Assembly (NCBI GenBank): GCA_017537025.1
Contig: JAFWCB010000005.1
Location: 712,104 to 776,103, forward strand
DNA length: 64,000 nt
Direction of reading: 5' to 3'
DNA from: Sediminibacterium sp.
GTDB taxonomy: Bacteria > Bacteroidota > Bacteroidia > Chitinophagales > Chitinophagaceae
In this document: positions 1 to 8,300 of the stretch, piece by piece
How the letters are laid out: each line of letters starts with the position of its first letter
How positions within the stretch are numbered: position 1 is the first letter of the stretch
Notes under the pieces: model-generated
The model's database searches: none
Seen by the model: the letters and a program-made list of their open reading frames with translations, nothing else
Told to the model about the DNA's origin: nothing
Made by a program: the position numbers and the translations under genes

Positions 1-243
1 ACCCCCTTCTTTACAATAATTAAATAATTGTTGAATAGAATCGGCTTCCGGAAATACACTTAGGAGTTTTCCGGCAGCACCGTATATCTGTAAATCAATC
101 AAAGATGGCGCTATAATCGGAACTGCGTTTTTGTCTTCCCTTTGTTCTATCGCAACAATAATATTATTTTCTACAACAAGTACTCCGTGATCTATCCATT
201 CGGTTCCGGTAAATAATTTTTTAGCGGCGTAGCTATACTTCAT
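1..243 (-). CDS. nagA: N-acetylglucosamine-6-phosphate deacetylase, N-terminal part (cut by window edge)
   Basis: The first 81 codons are visible and read off the left edge. The protein starts MKYSYAAKKLFTG, has the short beta-sandwich start typical of amidohydrolase-fold deacetylases, and carries IDLQIYGAAG at about residues 50-59. NagA proteins have a Q-x-x-G sequence where most amidohydrolases have HxH, so the absence of HxH is normal for the family. The expected role is removal of acetate from GlcNAc-6-phosphate in amino-sugar recycling, in the cytoplasm. The ATG overlaps the end of the upstream nitrilase-family gene by 11 bp, which suggests translational coupling. Without the catalytic C-terminal region the assignment rests on the N-terminus only. 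Confidence 0.72.
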   Translation of the reverse strand, partial: MKYSYAAKKLFTGTEWIDHGVLVVENNIIVAIEQREDKNAVPIIAPSLIDLQIYGAAGKLLSVFPEADSIQQLFNYCKEGG

Positions 244-1039
244 TACTATCGTTTGAATGTATCATAAATCGATCTGCGTCTTTCCAAAATGGGAATTTAT
301 TTCTTACTGTTTCTAAGGCTTCCTTATCGAGTGTATGTGTGAAAATATCTGATCCATTCGATTTGGTGTAAATCACTTCTCCTAATGGGTCTATAAGCAT
401 ACTATCGCCACTATGTTCAATTCCATTTCCATCTTCCCCAATTCTATTTACCCCAATTACATAGCACTGATTTTCTATGGCTCTCGCTATGAGTAATTGT
501 TTCCAGGCATAGCTTCTGCGAGCAGGCCAATTGGCTACATAAATCAATACATCATACTCCGGACTATCTGTTGATTGTTGCCTTGCCCATACAGGGAAAC
601 GCAAATCGTAACACACATGTAAGTTTAGCTTCCAGCCATTTACTGATGTAATCAGTCTTTTATTGCCGGCTGTATATTGTTGATCTTCTCCCGCAAAGGC
701 AAATCGATGTCGCTTATCATAGTGGGCTATTTGTCCGTTAGGTAAAACCCATAAAAGGCGATTATAATAATTTCCTTTTTCTTCAATGATAACACTTCCC
801 GTTATAATTATTTTCTTTTCGGCTGCTATTTTTATCATCCATGAAACCGTTTCTCCGTCCATTTTTTCTGCCAGTAACGCCGGTTGCATGCTAAAGCCGG
901 TAGAAAACATTTCAGGCAAAACAACAATATGGGTAGGTTGTTTTATGGCATCGATTTGTTTTTCAAAATGATTTAAATTGGCTTCTTTATTTTCCCAATG
1001 AAGATCCGATTGTATAAGCGTGATGGTAAGTGGCAACAT
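233..1039 (-). CDS. Carbon-nitrogen hydrolase (omega-amidase, YafV type)
   Basis: This 268-residue protein has the nitrilase-superfamily Glu-Lys-Cys triad: E43 in LPEMF, K109 in DKRHRF and C143 in HVCYDLRFP. The length and the CYDLRFP signature fit the omega-amidase/YafV branch, which hydrolyses alpha-ketoglutaramate or alpha-ketosuccinamate to the keto acid and ammonia as metabolite repair. There is no signal peptide, so it is cytoplasmic. Its stop codon lies inside the start of the downstream nagA-like gene (11-bp overlap). The upstream LpxR-like gene ends 10 bp before its start, so the three may be cotranscribed. The exact substrate is inferred from family resemblance. Confidence 0.85.
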   Translation of the reverse strand: MLPLTITLIQSDLHWENKEANLNHFEKQIDAIKQPTHIVVLPEMFSTGFSMQPALLAEKMDGETVSWMIKIAAEKKIIITGSVIIEEKGNYYNRLLWVLPNGQIAHYDKRHRFAFAGEDQQYTAGNKRLITSVNGWKLNLHVCYDLRFPVWARQQSTDSPEYDVLIYVANWPARRSYAWKQLLIARAIENQCYVIGVNRIGEDGNGIEHSGDSMLIDPLGEVIYTKSNGSDIFTHTLDKEALETVRNKFPFWKDADRFMIHSNDSNEV

Positions 1040-1049
1040 ACATACAAAG

Positions 1050-2009
1050 TTAGTGCATCCTATAACACAACTGTATCACGCCATATCGTTGCGGATTAGT
1101 TTGCGAGGGCGTTTCTTTAGATTGATATACCAGTTCCAAGCGGGTTGTCCATCTTGCTTGAGCATAACAGAGCCCCCATGCCTGTTGAAACATAATGGGA
1201 GCTATTGCTGCGGTAACCTGTGTTGTACTCTTTGTGCCTAGTCCGCCCAAAATAGTAGCATTATAAGTTTGCGCCATAAAAAAGGGTTGCCAGTAAAAAA
1301 ACAATTCATGATTCCTATTTCTGACTACCTTTTTGTTATCTATTCTAGCATTCCATAAAGCGCTGTTTTCATTTTTTTCGAACAACCCAAGTACAAGGGT
1401 TCCTCCAAGTTTAGCATTGGTATATATGGTTCCCAGATTTGCAGTTATATGCGGTATAATTTTTAACCGGTTTTTATCATACAGCGTATAGGCATAAGTT
1501 ACCCCTGCATTAACACCCACCGCATTGCTTATTTGATATTGCCAGCCTTTAAATTTAGAAAAGCCAAGTAAATCGTGATACCAATTTTGCATCCACTCAC
1601 CTCCGGATGCTTTACCAATCACGCCTAACGTTCCGGTAAACCTAACAATAGCTTTATTGGAAAAACGGGTATTATGATATTGGGCGTATAAATAGCCGCA
1701 GTAGGGCCTGTCTATTCCTTCGGGTACTTGAGCTGTTCTGTTGAGGGGGGTAAAAATTTGTTGCGATAACTCAACACCTTGAATAATTTTCTGTTTAGCG
1801 CCTTTTGGAGTCCATTGATAATTCAGGAAAAAACCATTTGTATAATAGGCGTCTTTCAACTGAAACAAATAAGCATCATTTTCTGTTTTAAAAGATATTT
1901 CTTTACTGTAAACAGAGGTACTGTCCTGCGATTGCAGGCTACCGGATAATGCTACCCCGAATAGTAAACCGATCCAGTTTTTACGATATATCTTATTATT
2001 TTGCCTCAT
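1050..2009 (-). CDS. LpxR-like lipid A 3'-O-deacylase (DUF2219 outer-membrane barrel)
   Basis: The 319-residue protein has an N-terminal signal-like segment (about residues 12-27), then a beta-barrel-type sequence. The residues reported as active-site residues in Salmonella LpxR have counterparts here: N44-D45 in ENDAY, T57 in YYTNG, and Q141 with H145 in QNWYH at the same spacing. The family motif DRPYCGYLY (about 100-108) is also present. The expected role is removal of the 3'-acyloxyacyl chain of lipid A in the outer membrane. The start overlaps the 3' end of recX by 14 bp. Whether the substrate here is lipid A is an inference from the retained residues. Confidence 0.75.
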   Translation of the reverse strand: MRQNNKIYRKNWIGLLFGVALSGSLQSQDSTSVYSKEISFKTENDAYLFQLKDAYYTNGFFLNYQWTPKGAKQKIIQGVELSQQIFTPLNRTAQVPEGIDRPYCGYLYAQYHNTRFSNKAIVRFTGTLGVIGKASGGEWMQNWYHDLLGFSKFKGWQYQISNAVGVNAGVTYAYTLYDKNRLKIIPHITANLGTIYTNAKLGGTLVLGLFEKNENSALWNARIDNKKVVRNRNHELFFYWQPFFMAQTYNATILGGLGTKSTTQVTAAIAPIMFQQAWGLCYAQARWTTRLELVYQSKETPSQTNPQRYGVIQLCYRMH

Positions 2010-2529
2010 CTCTTATTATTTTGATCAGCTCTTGAACCAGTACCGGCTCAAAGCCTTTTTGAACAAGATAGGCCTGTGTTTTGGCTTCTCGTACACGATA
2101 CTGCTCTTTTTTTAAGGCCGTCCATTTTGTTTTTATCAGTTGCAAAGCAGTTTTACGATACGCTTCGTCTTCTATTTCTAAAAGACCCTTTTTAATATTA
2201 TAGGCGCTAACCTGTTTTTGTTTAAGCGCATATGTAATTTTAATAATCCCCCATTTTTTGAGTCTAAAATGACCCCCTACGAACTGTTTGGCGAAACGTT
2301 CTTCATTCAGATAATCTTCTTCTATCAATCTGGAAACCAGCTGTTCTACCTCGGATTTTCGCAACCCAAAGCTATATGCTTTTTCTTTCACCTCTTGATG
2401 ACAGCGTTCTTGATAGGCACAATAATGCTTTAGCTTCATAAATGCCTGCTCTGGGGTGAGGGATTGAGTGCGTAAAATCAACTGCTTTTTTTTGGGAAAG
2501 TAGTTATATTTGTTTAGACTATGCAACAA
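1996..2529 (-). CDS. recX: RecX-family regulatory protein
   Basis: The protein shows the RecX three-helix repeats: LTPEQAFMKLKHYCAYQ near the start, then VSRLIEEDYLNEERFAKQF, and RLKKWGIIKITYALKQK. RecX modulates RecA filament growth in the cytoplasm. It is not next to recA, which lies 21 kb away in this window. The start is uncertain: the longest frame begins with a TTG that falls inside the first codons of the divergent receiver gene. A TTG at 2481 or the ATG at 2439 would avoid that overlap. The 3' end overlaps the LpxR-like gene by 14 bp. Confidence 0.85.
   Translation of the reverse strand: MLHSLNKYNYFPKKKQLILRTQSLTPEQAFMKLKHYCAYQERCHQEVKEKAYSFGLRKSEVEQLVSRLIEEDYLNEERFAKQFVGGHFRLKKWGIIKITYALKQKQVSAYNIKKGLLEIEDEAYRKTALQLIKTKWTALKKEQYRVREAKTQAYLVQKGFEPVLVQELIKIIRDEAK
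2505..2512 (+). promoter_or_regulatory. Candidate -7 promoter box for the receiver gene
   Basis: TATATTTG matches the Bacteroidota consensus TAnnTTTG and ends 8 bases before the ATG at 2521, so transcription would begin almost at the start codon. No TTG-type -33 element is seen at the usual spacing. Such an octamer also occurs by chance in AT-rich DNA. Confidence 0.35.
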
Positions 2530-2940
2530 CCTTTACATAATGTTTGCTTAATAGACGACGATAAAATTTACCAATTTACCGCCCGTAAAATATTAGAGAG
2601 CACCGGGTTAGCCAAAAAAATACTTTCCTTCTATAATGGGAGTGAAGCTATTGGTTTTTTAAAGCAGAGTTTTACTACCGACCAGAATGAATTGCCTGAT
2701 GTTATTTTTCTAGACATCAACATGCCTGTTATGAATGGCTGGCAGTTTTTGGAGGAGTACCATAAAATCAACGACCGGTTCCAAAAAACCATCACTATTT
2801 TTGTAGTAAGCTCTTCGGTAGATGATTGCGATATAAAGCGTTCTAAAGAATTTTCCGAAGTAACCGATTATATCGTAAAGCCAATCAATCGCCTCAAATA
2901 CCAGCAGTTGATAGAGGGTTTAAAACCGGCATCTAGCTAG
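2521..2940 (+). CDS. Single-domain response regulator (CheY-like receiver)
   Basis: This is a 139-residue stand-alone receiver domain. The acidic pocket is D12-D14 in IDDDK, the predicted phosphoacceptor is D65 in FLDINMPVMNGW, the conserved Ser/Thr is around S97, and the conserved lysine is K120 in YIVKPI. No output domain follows, so it should act by protein contact or phosphotransfer. No kinase is adjacent; the nearest kinases are in the island at 34-42 kb. It is divergent from recX and overlaps the longest possible recX frame by 9 bp. A TAnnTTTG box lies just upstream and would give a nearly leaderless mRNA. Confidence 0.85.
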   Translation: MQQPLHNVCLIDDDKIYQFTARKILESTGLAKKILSFYNGSEAIGFLKQSFTTDQNELPDVIFLDINMPVMNGWQFLEEYHKINDRFQKTITIFVVSSSVDDCDIKRSKEFSEVTDYIVKPINRLKYQQLIEGLKPASS

Positions 2941-3021
2941 CAAATTCACATTCGTTGCACAAATCGTTGTTTTTCAGCGAAAAGCATATTATTTTGATTC
3001 GGAAAATTAATCATTTTACAT

Positions 3022-3029
3022 TAGGTTTG
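3022..3029 (+). promoter_or_regulatory. Candidate -7 promoter box for dnaN
   Basis: TAGGTTTG fits TAnnTTTG and lies 21 bases upstream of the preferred dnaN ATG. A TTTTG about 25 bases further upstream could be a loosely spaced -33 element. Confidence 0.4.
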
Positions 3030-3050
3030 TTGCAGTCTTAAAACGTGCAT

Positions 3051-4166
3051 ATGAAATTTATCGTTTCCTCCACCTCTTTATTAAAACACTTACAGCAAAT
3101 TAGTGGTGTTATTAATGCCAATACCGTGTTACCTATTTTAGAAGATTTTTTATTTGAAATTCAGGATAAGAAATTAAGCGTTGTAGCTACCGATTTAGAA
3201 ACAGTTATGCGGGTACAAATGGATGTGGAGAGTAAAGCGAATGGAAAAGTGTGTATTCCTGCCAAAATATTATTGGATTCTTTAAAAAATATTGCCGATC
3301 AACCACTCACTTTTACGATTGATAAGAATTTTGCGGTAGAAATTACCAGCGATAACGGAAAGTATAAAGTAATGGGAGAGAACCCCGATAACTTTCCTAA
3401 AGAGCCAACAGCAGATGACACAACCGGTTTTACGATGACAAGCAGCGCCCTGCTTACCGCCATTAATAAAACCTTATTTGCAGTGAGTAGTGATGATTTA
3501 AGACCGGCTATGACGGGGGTGTTTTTTGAATTGAGTAAGGATGGGGTTCAATTTGTGGCTACCGATGCCCATCGTTTAGTTCGTTATAAGCGTACCGATG
3601 CATCTGCTACTAAGGCCGATTCTTTTATTGTACCAAAGAAGCCATTGAATTTATTAAAGAATGCATTGCCTGATAATACCGATGAAATTACGATCAGCTA
3701 CAACAGCAATCATTTATTTGTACAACATGGTTCTACACATATGATTTGTAGATTGATCGATGCGCGTTTCCCGGATTACAAAGTGGTAATACCGGGAGAT
3801 AATCCTTATAAATTGGTTGTAAACAAACACGATTTTCAAAATGCCTTACGTCGCGTAAACGTCTTCAGTAATAAAAGTACCAATCAGGTAGCATTAAATA
3901 TTACCGGTAGTGAATTACAAATGGCTGCACAAGATGTTGATTTTAGTTTTGAGGGAAATGAGCGTATGAACTGCCAATACGATGGGGAAGACTTACAAAT
4001 AGCCTTTAATGCGCGCTTTTTAATTGAAATGCTTAATGCCGCTGATACTGACGATGTGAAAATAGAGCTTTCCACTCCTACCAAGGCCGGTTTAATTAAA
4101 CCAACAGAGCAGGGTGAGGGAGAGGACCTCTTAATGTTAGTGATGCCGTTGATGTTGAATAATTAA
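3051..4166 (+). CDS. dnaN: DNA polymerase III sliding clamp, beta subunit
   Basis: The protein of about 371 residues begins MKFIVSSTSLLKHLQQI, and shows NTVLPILEDFLF, LRPAMTGVFFE, ATDAHRLV and a C-terminal LMLVMPLMLN typical of the beta clamp. It forms the ring that tethers the replicative polymerase to DNA. I start it at the ATG at 3051; a GTG two codons earlier (3045) is in frame but MKF is the usual clamp N-terminus. dnaA is not next to it. The stop overlaps the stop of the convergent adenosine deaminase gene by 4 bp, leaving no room for a terminator between them. Confidence 0.97.
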   Translation: MKFIVSSTSLLKHLQQISGVINANTVLPILEDFLFEIQDKKLSVVATDLETVMRVQMDVESKANGKVCIPAKILLDSLKNIADQPLTFTIDKNFAVEITSDNGKYKVMGENPDNFPKEPTADDTTGFTMTSSALLTAINKTLFAVSSDDLRPAMTGVFFELSKDGVQFVATDAHRLVRYKRTDASATKADSFIVPKKPLNLLKNALPDNTDEITISYNSNHLFVQHGSTHMICRLIDARFPDYKVVIPGDNPYKLVVNKHDFQNALRRVNVFSNKSTNQVALNITGSELQMAAQDVDFSFEGNERMNCQYDGEDLQIAFNARFLIEMLNAADTDDVKIELSTPTKAGLIKPTEQGEGEDLLMLVMPLMLNN

Positions 4167-5200
4167 TAGGCCTCTTCAATCAATTTACTAATTTTTGTTT
4201 TTATTGCATCAGATGCAAAAGAATGCTTAATGCCTTCCAAATTACATTTTTTGATATGTGCTTTATCCCATCCAAAGTTTTTTTCCATTACACCATATTC
4301 TTTAGCTAGTGTAGTATTTGAAATGGTGCGGGCATCTGTATTAATACTCATAGAAACCCCCGATTGGTAAATTTTATCCCCTGTATGGTTCTCTATTTTA
4401 TCAAACACATTTGTTTGAATATTACTAGTAGGACAAACCTCTAAATGAATATTATGTTCTTTTAAAAAGTGGAGCAAGGACGTATCCTCTGCGGAACGAA
4501 CTCCATGACCAATACGCGAAGGGTGAAAATTTTGAAGTGTTTCCCAAACACTTTCAGCCCCTTTTGCTTCACCTGCATGTGCTGTACAAGCTATTTGATT
4601 ATCATTTGCAAACTGAAAGGCCTTGATATGATTGGTAATCGGAAAGCCAGCTTCATCTGCGGCAATATCAAAACCAACTACATTTGTTCCTTTAAACTGT
4701 TTAGCTAAAGATACTGTTTGCATACTCTGTTCTTCAGTATAATGTCGTAGTGTACATAAAATTATGCCCGCATCTACTCCATAGGTTTTAATGCCTTCAG
4801 TTGTAGCCTCATTTACTATTTGTACTACTTCTTCTGGTGTAAGTCCTTTATATATATGCTGTAAAGGCGCAAATCTAAACTCGGCATATACTACATTATC
4901 GGCCTTAAGCTGTTTGAATAAATCGAGCGTAACCAACCGCAATTGTTCTTTGGTTTGCATGAGCTCAAAACCTTTGATAGCGCGTTTAATATAGTCAGCC
5001 AAATCGGTACATTTTGGAGGAGCAATAAAAGAATCGGAATACTCTTTTTCTGTTATGGAAGGGTTTAACTGCTTTACTACATCATAACTCAATGAACAAT
5101 CTAAATGTAGGTGCAGCTCAACTTTAGGCAGTTTCGTATAATCTGTTTTCATTTTACAGGCAGTTACAAAGAAAATAATCAACAAAAAAAGGCGATTCAT
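4163..5200 (-). CDS. add: Adenosine deaminase, possibly a lipoprotein
   Basis: Adenosine deaminase motifs are intact: KVELHLHLDCSLS (HxH metal ligands), TAHAGE with the metal His and catalytic Glu, RIGHG, and SINTDARTIS with the metal Asp. It deaminates adenosine or deoxyadenosine to inosine. Three starts are possible. The longest begins with TTG at 5227, which overlaps a -7 box. The ATG at 5200 gives MNRLFLLIIFFVTACK, which looks like a lipoprotein signal with the lipobox VTAC. The ATG at 5152 gives an ordinary cytoplasmic enzyme starting MKTDYTKLPK. I chose 5200 because the -7 box lies just ahead of it, but localisation remains open. Confidence 0.9.
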   Translation of the reverse strand: MNRLFLLIIFFVTACKMKTDYTKLPKVELHLHLDCSLSYDVVKQLNPSITEKEYSDSFIAPPKCTDLADYIKRAIKGFELMQTKEQLRLVTLDLFKQLKADNVVYAEFRFAPLQHIYKGLTPEEVVQIVNEATTEGIKTYGVDAGIILCTLRHYTEEQSMQTVSLAKQFKGTNVVGFDIAADEAGFPITNHIKAFQFANDNQIACTAHAGEAKGAESVWETLQNFHPSRIGHGVRSAEDTSLLHFLKEHNIHLEVCPTSNIQTNVFDKIENHTGDKIYQSGVSMSINTDARTISNTTLAKEYGVMEKNFGWDKAHIKKCNLEGIKHSFASDAIKTKISKLIEEAY

Positions 5201-5224
5201 AATTTGTAGTTGGGGATATTCTTT

Positions 5225-5232
5225 CAAAGATA
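5225..5232 (-). promoter_or_regulatory. Candidate -7 promoter box for add
   Basis: Read on the minus strand the bases are TATCTTTG, a match to TAnnTTTG. A transcript would start near 5218, about 18 bases before the ATG at 5200. This favours that start over the longest frame, whose start codon falls inside the box. No -33 TTG is seen at good spacing. Confidence 0.4.
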
Positions 5233-5274
5233 GTCTGTTCGCTACAATTTTGTATCTTCATAAAAACGATTGCG

Positions 5275-6093
5275 ATGGAACAGATTGTACAATATTTTAG
5301 TACGATACCTAGTTTGCATAGGGCGTTGATACTTGCGGGTGGTATTACTTTTTTTTGGGTGATAGAGGGCATTGTGCCCTTATTTAGTTTTCGGTACAGC
5401 AAATGGAAGCATGCTTCTATTAATATCTTTTTTACCATCACCACTATCGTCGTCAATTTTGCATTTGCCTTGCTCATTGTAAAAACAAGTGATTGGGCAA
5501 TCGCTAATAAATTCGGTTTATTACAAATTGTAGTACTGCCTACTTGGGTGATAATGATTGGGGGTATGTTATTGCTCGATTTAGTAGGTGCTTATTTTAT
5601 TCATTTTATTGAACACAAGATAAAATGGATGTGGAAGTTTCATATGGTGCATCATGCGGATACTTATGTAGATACTACAACGGCGAACCGCCACCACCCA
5701 GGTGAAAGTGTATTTCGTGCCGTATTTACTACTATTGGGGTTTTAGTTTGTGGTGCCCCTATGTGGTTGGTAATGTTATACCAGAGTATGAGTGCTGTGC
5801 TGTCTCAATTTAACCATGCGAATATGCGTATTCCTTTATGGATAGATAATGCATTGAGTTGGGTGATTGTTTCTCCTAATATGCATAAAGTGCATCATCA
5901 TTATGTTCGTCCGCAAACCGATAGTAATTACGGTAATATCTTTTCCATTTGGGATAGGCTATTTGGCACTTTTAACTACACCCCTGTTGAACAACTACGA
6001 TATGGTTTAGATGTATTGGAAGATACCACACACCAAGACTTGCGTTATCAATTAAATATTCCATTTGATGGGAGTATAAAGACGGATAGATGA
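5275..6093 (+). CDS. Sterol desaturase / fatty acid hydroxylase family membrane enzyme
   Basis: The 272-residue protein has about four hydrophobic segments and the histidine clusters of di-iron membrane hydroxylases: H110-x3-H114, HMVHH at 123-127, a HH pair at 140-141, and HKVHHH at 204-209 followed by [10 protein letters not shown]. The family hydroxylates or desaturates lipid chains, using oxygen in the membrane; the substrate cannot be told from sequence. Its stop overlaps the start of kdsB (ATGA), so the two are coupled, which hints at a lipid A or other envelope lipid. A distant paralogue is at 51142-51930. Confidence 0.85.
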   Translation: MEQIVQYFSTIPSLHRALILAGGITFFWVIEGIVPLFSFRYSKWKHASINIFFTITTIVVNFAFALLIVKTSDWAIANKFGLLQIVVLPTWVIMIGGMLLLDLVGAYFIHFIEHKIKWMWKFHMVHHADTYVDTTTANRHHPGESVFRAVFTTIGVLVCGAPMWLVMLYQSMSAVLSQFNHANMRIPLWIDNALSWVIVSPNMHKVHHHYVRPQTDSNYGNIFSIWDRLFGTFNYTPVEQLRYGLDVLEDTTHQDLRYQLNIPFDGSIKTDR

Positions 6094-6806
6094 GACAAAT
6101 TGCTATGATCCCCGCGCGCTATGCCGCAACGCGCTTTCCCGCCAAGCTTATGCAAATGCTGGGTAACAAAACTGTTATTAGGCACACTTACGATAATACG
6201 GTAGCTACCGGTTTATTTAATGAAGTAGTTGTTGTAACAGACAGTGATATTATTTTTGATGAAATTACAAGTAATAGCGGTAAAGCTATTATGAGTAAAA
6301 GAAATCATGAGAGTGGAACTGATCGTATTGCAGAAGCTGCGGCCGATTTAAACGTTGATATTATTGTAAATGTTCAGGGAGATGAACCTTTTGTACAAAA
6401 AGAACCTTTAGAAAAGCTATTAGCCTGTTTTAACGATGATAAAGTACAGGTAGCCTCTTTAATGCAATTACTAACAGACCAGAAAAATATTGATGACCCT
6501 AACTATGTAAAAGTAGCTGTAGATAGAAATAACAATGCCTTATTTTTCTCTCGTAGTGTAATTCCTTACCCGCGTAGTAAAGATATAGCCATTCATTACT
6601 ATGAGCATATTGGTGTATACGCGTTTCGTAAAAAAGCCCTGATCGATTTTACAAATTGGCCCATGACGCCATTAGAATCAGCAGAAAAAATTGAATGCCT
6701 GCGGTATTTAGAATATGGTGTTCCTATAAAAATGGTGCTCACGCAATATATGGGTGTAGAAATTGATACGCCTGAGGATTTAGTGAAAGCAGCAAAGCTT
6801 TTATAA
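6090..6806 (+). CDS. kdsB: 3-deoxy-manno-octulosonate cytidylyltransferase (CMP-Kdo synthetase)
   Basis: The 238-residue protein has the CMP-sugar synthetase start [13 protein letters not shown] (R10, R15, K19), [11 protein letters not shown] at about 74-84, VQGDEPF with D98, and a C-terminal EIDTPEDL with the metal Asp. It activates Kdo with CTP for lipopolysaccharide inner-core assembly in the cytoplasm. It overlaps the upstream hydroxylase gene by 4 bp and the 3' end of the convergent dehydrogenase gene by 6 bp. Because that neighbour resembles KdnB, the true substrate could be Kdo8N rather than Kdo, as in Shewanella. Confidence 0.95.
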   Translation: MRQIAMIPARYAATRFPAKLMQMLGNKTVIRHTYDNTVATGLFNEVVVVTDSDIIFDEITSNSGKAIMSKRNHESGTDRIAEAAADLNVDIIVNVQGDEPFVQKEPLEKLLACFNDDKVQVASLMQLLTDQKNIDDPNYVKVAVDRNNNALFFSRSVIPYPRSKDIAIHYYEHIGVYAFRKKALIDFTNWPMTPLESAEKIECLRYLEYGVPIKMVLTQYMGVEIDTPEDLVKAAKLL

Positions 6807-7874
6807 TTTCTCATATAAAGCCCGAAGCTTTTCGCGGGTCATTATCTTTTCCCAGTCTTTCCCTAAAGCGTTCTCCCATAAGGGTTTCATGCCTAATGAT
6901 ACATTCATCATAGCATCGAACTGTTCATCGGTTAGTCCTTTACAAATACCTTGTGGTATGTCAATATTATTTTTCGCTACCATGTGCTTAAACTCTTTCA
7001 CACCAGCCGGGTAGTATTCTTCCAAATGATTCATCACAATACAATTACCTATGCCATGCTTAGTCCCTAATAAATAACTCAATCCATAACTCACTGCATG
7101 TGCCACTCCAACTTGTGAATAAGCTATACTCATTCCGCCTGCATAGGAGGCCATCATTAATTGATCATCGCTTTCGTTATCCCAATGATCTTTTTCTACG
7201 AACACTTTCTGACATAACTGCAATGCTTTTTCCCCATAACTCTTAGAGAACTCATTCAAATAGGTTCCTTCTAAACTTTCAATACAATGGATATAACAAT
7301 CCATACCTGTATAGAAGCGTTGGTTCGCAGGCACGTCTTTTGTTAATTCAGGATCTAACACGATTTGATCGAAGGGCGTGAAATCGCTATTCATTCCGAG
7401 TTTACGTGTGGGTCCGGTTAACACCGTTGTTCGGCTTACTTCAGCGCCGGTACCGCTTAATGTAGGAATACCCACTTTATATACTCCCGGCTGTTTTACT
7501 AAGTCCCAGCCTTGATAATCTGCAGATGACCCCGGGTTAGTCATCATTAAGGATACAGCTTTAGCCAGATCCATTACAGAACCACCTCCAATACCAATCA
7601 CACCATTAATAGTGCCGAATTCGTCTTTAATAGCTTTCGCTAATGCATCTACCTGAGTAGTTTTGGGTTCATGGGTAACATCGGCCAATATCACTTTATC
7701 TTTCCCGCGAAGCGGAACCCTATTTAACAATGCCTTGCCTTCGAAAAAATGATCTACTAAAAATATCATCGGCGCCTCTCCTTTACGATGAGGGGCTAAA
7801 ATTTCGTCTAACTGATTAAAGCTTCCGCGGCCAAATACCACATAGCTTACCATTTTAAAATTTCTAAAACTCAT
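6801..7874 (-). CDS. kdnB: Iron-containing alcohol dehydrogenase, probable Kdo 8-oxidase KdnB
   Basis: The 357-residue group III alcohol dehydrogenase has the NAD-binding GGGS at 96-99 and the metal ligands D192, H196 (DCYIH), H259 (VAHAVSYG) and H273 (KHGIGN). Its length and its position beside kdsB match Shewanella KdnB, which oxidises C8 of Kdo so that the aminotransferase KdnA can form 8-amino-Kdo. The enzyme family is certain from the motifs; the KdnB identity is an inference from context and length. No KdnA-type aminotransferase gene is in the window. Upstream, 13 bp from its start, lies the inverted repeat bounding the GxxExxY gene. Confidence 0.75.
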   Translation of the reverse strand: MSFRNFKMVSYVVFGRGSFNQLDEILAPHRKGEAPMIFLVDHFFEGKALLNRVPLRGKDKVILADVTHEPKTTQVDALAKAIKDEFGTINGVIGIGGGSVMDLAKAVSLMMTNPGSSADYQGWDLVKQPGVYKVGIPTLSGTGAEVSRTTVLTGPTRKLGMNSDFTPFDQIVLDPELTKDVPANQRFYTGMDCYIHCIESLEGTYLNEFSKSYGEKALQLCQKVFVEKDHWDNESDDQLMMASYAGGMSIAYSQVGVAHAVSYGLSYLLGTKHGIGNCIVMNHLEEYYPAGVKEFKHMVAKNNIDIPQGICKGLTDEQFDAMMNVSLGMKPLWENALGKDWEKIMTREKLRALYEKL

Positions 7875-7887
7875 AAAAGTTATTTTA

Positions 7888-7923
7888 CCGCAGATTAATC
7901 AGATTAATTCGCAGATTACACAG
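7888..7923 (+). repeat. Inverted repeat arm beyond the 3' end of the GxxExxY gene
   Basis: This 36-bp sequence pairs with 8301-8336 in inverse orientation at 28 of 36 positions. It contains three copies of CAGATT separated by 3 to 10 bases. Its last 8 bases include the stop codon and final codons of the GxxExxY gene. Confidence 0.8.
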
Positions 7924-8293
7924 TAGAATTAATAACCCGCTTAATGCCTTTTTTTAAATCTGCTACATTAAAATTAATCAACAAACCTAATGTAGATTTA
8001 GTTAATTTCAAATAAGTTAGTATTTGCGCCAAATGAACTTCATTGATTTGCTCTACCGCTTTAATTTCCACAACTACTTGCTTATTAACTAAAATATCTA
8101 TTCTATAGCCAATTTCAAGTTTTACCTCTTCATAAACGAGCGGTAAGGGTTTCTCTTTTTCAACTTCTAATCCAAGTTTATTTAGCTCGTAAAAAAGACA
8201 TTCTTTATATGAGCTTTCCAATAATCCTGGTCCTAAGTTTTTATGTACAAGGTATGCCGCTCCAATTACTTTATACGTGATTTCGTTGATCAT
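7916..8293 (-). CDS. GxxExxY family protein (PD-(D/E)XK-like)
   Basis: The 125-residue protein carries the naming motif GLLESSYKECL (GPGLLESSY at about 21-29) and a nuclease-like core: GYRIDILVNKQVVVEIKA (D and ExK in PD-(D/E)XK spacing), then a helix with HLAQILTYLKL. The family is widespread and has no established function. The gene sits between 36-bp imperfect inverted repeats, one ending 8 bp upstream of its ATG and the other containing its stop codon. The whole 449-bp unit (7888-8336) therefore looks like an inserted cassette between kdnB and the GH32 gene. Confidence 0.85.
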   Translation of the reverse strand: MINEITYKVIGAAYLVHKNLGPGLLESSYKECLFYELNKLGLEVEKEKPLPLVYEEVKLEIGYRIDILVNKQVVVEIKAVEQINEVHLAQILTYLKLTKSTLGLLINFNVADLKKGIKRVINSTV

Positions 8294-8300
8294 TACGCTT

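Noticed and set aside
60-100. Missing HxH in the nagA-like protein taken as degeneracy
   Set aside because: Known NagA enzymes naturally have Gln in this position.
2941-3050. Short gap ahead of dnaN considered as a replication origin
   Set aside because: No DnaA-box-like 9-mers are visible and the gap is only about 110 bp.
4300-4330. NTDAR instead of NTDD in adenosine deaminase taken as a lost active-site residue
   Set aside because: Bacterial adenosine deaminases often have NTD followed by a non-Asp residue and Arg; the metal-binding Asp is kept.
5154-5477. A 107-codon minus-strand frame covering the start of the hydroxylase gene
   Set aside because: It is antisense to the hydroxylase N-terminus and overlaps the add promoter; composition is non-coding.
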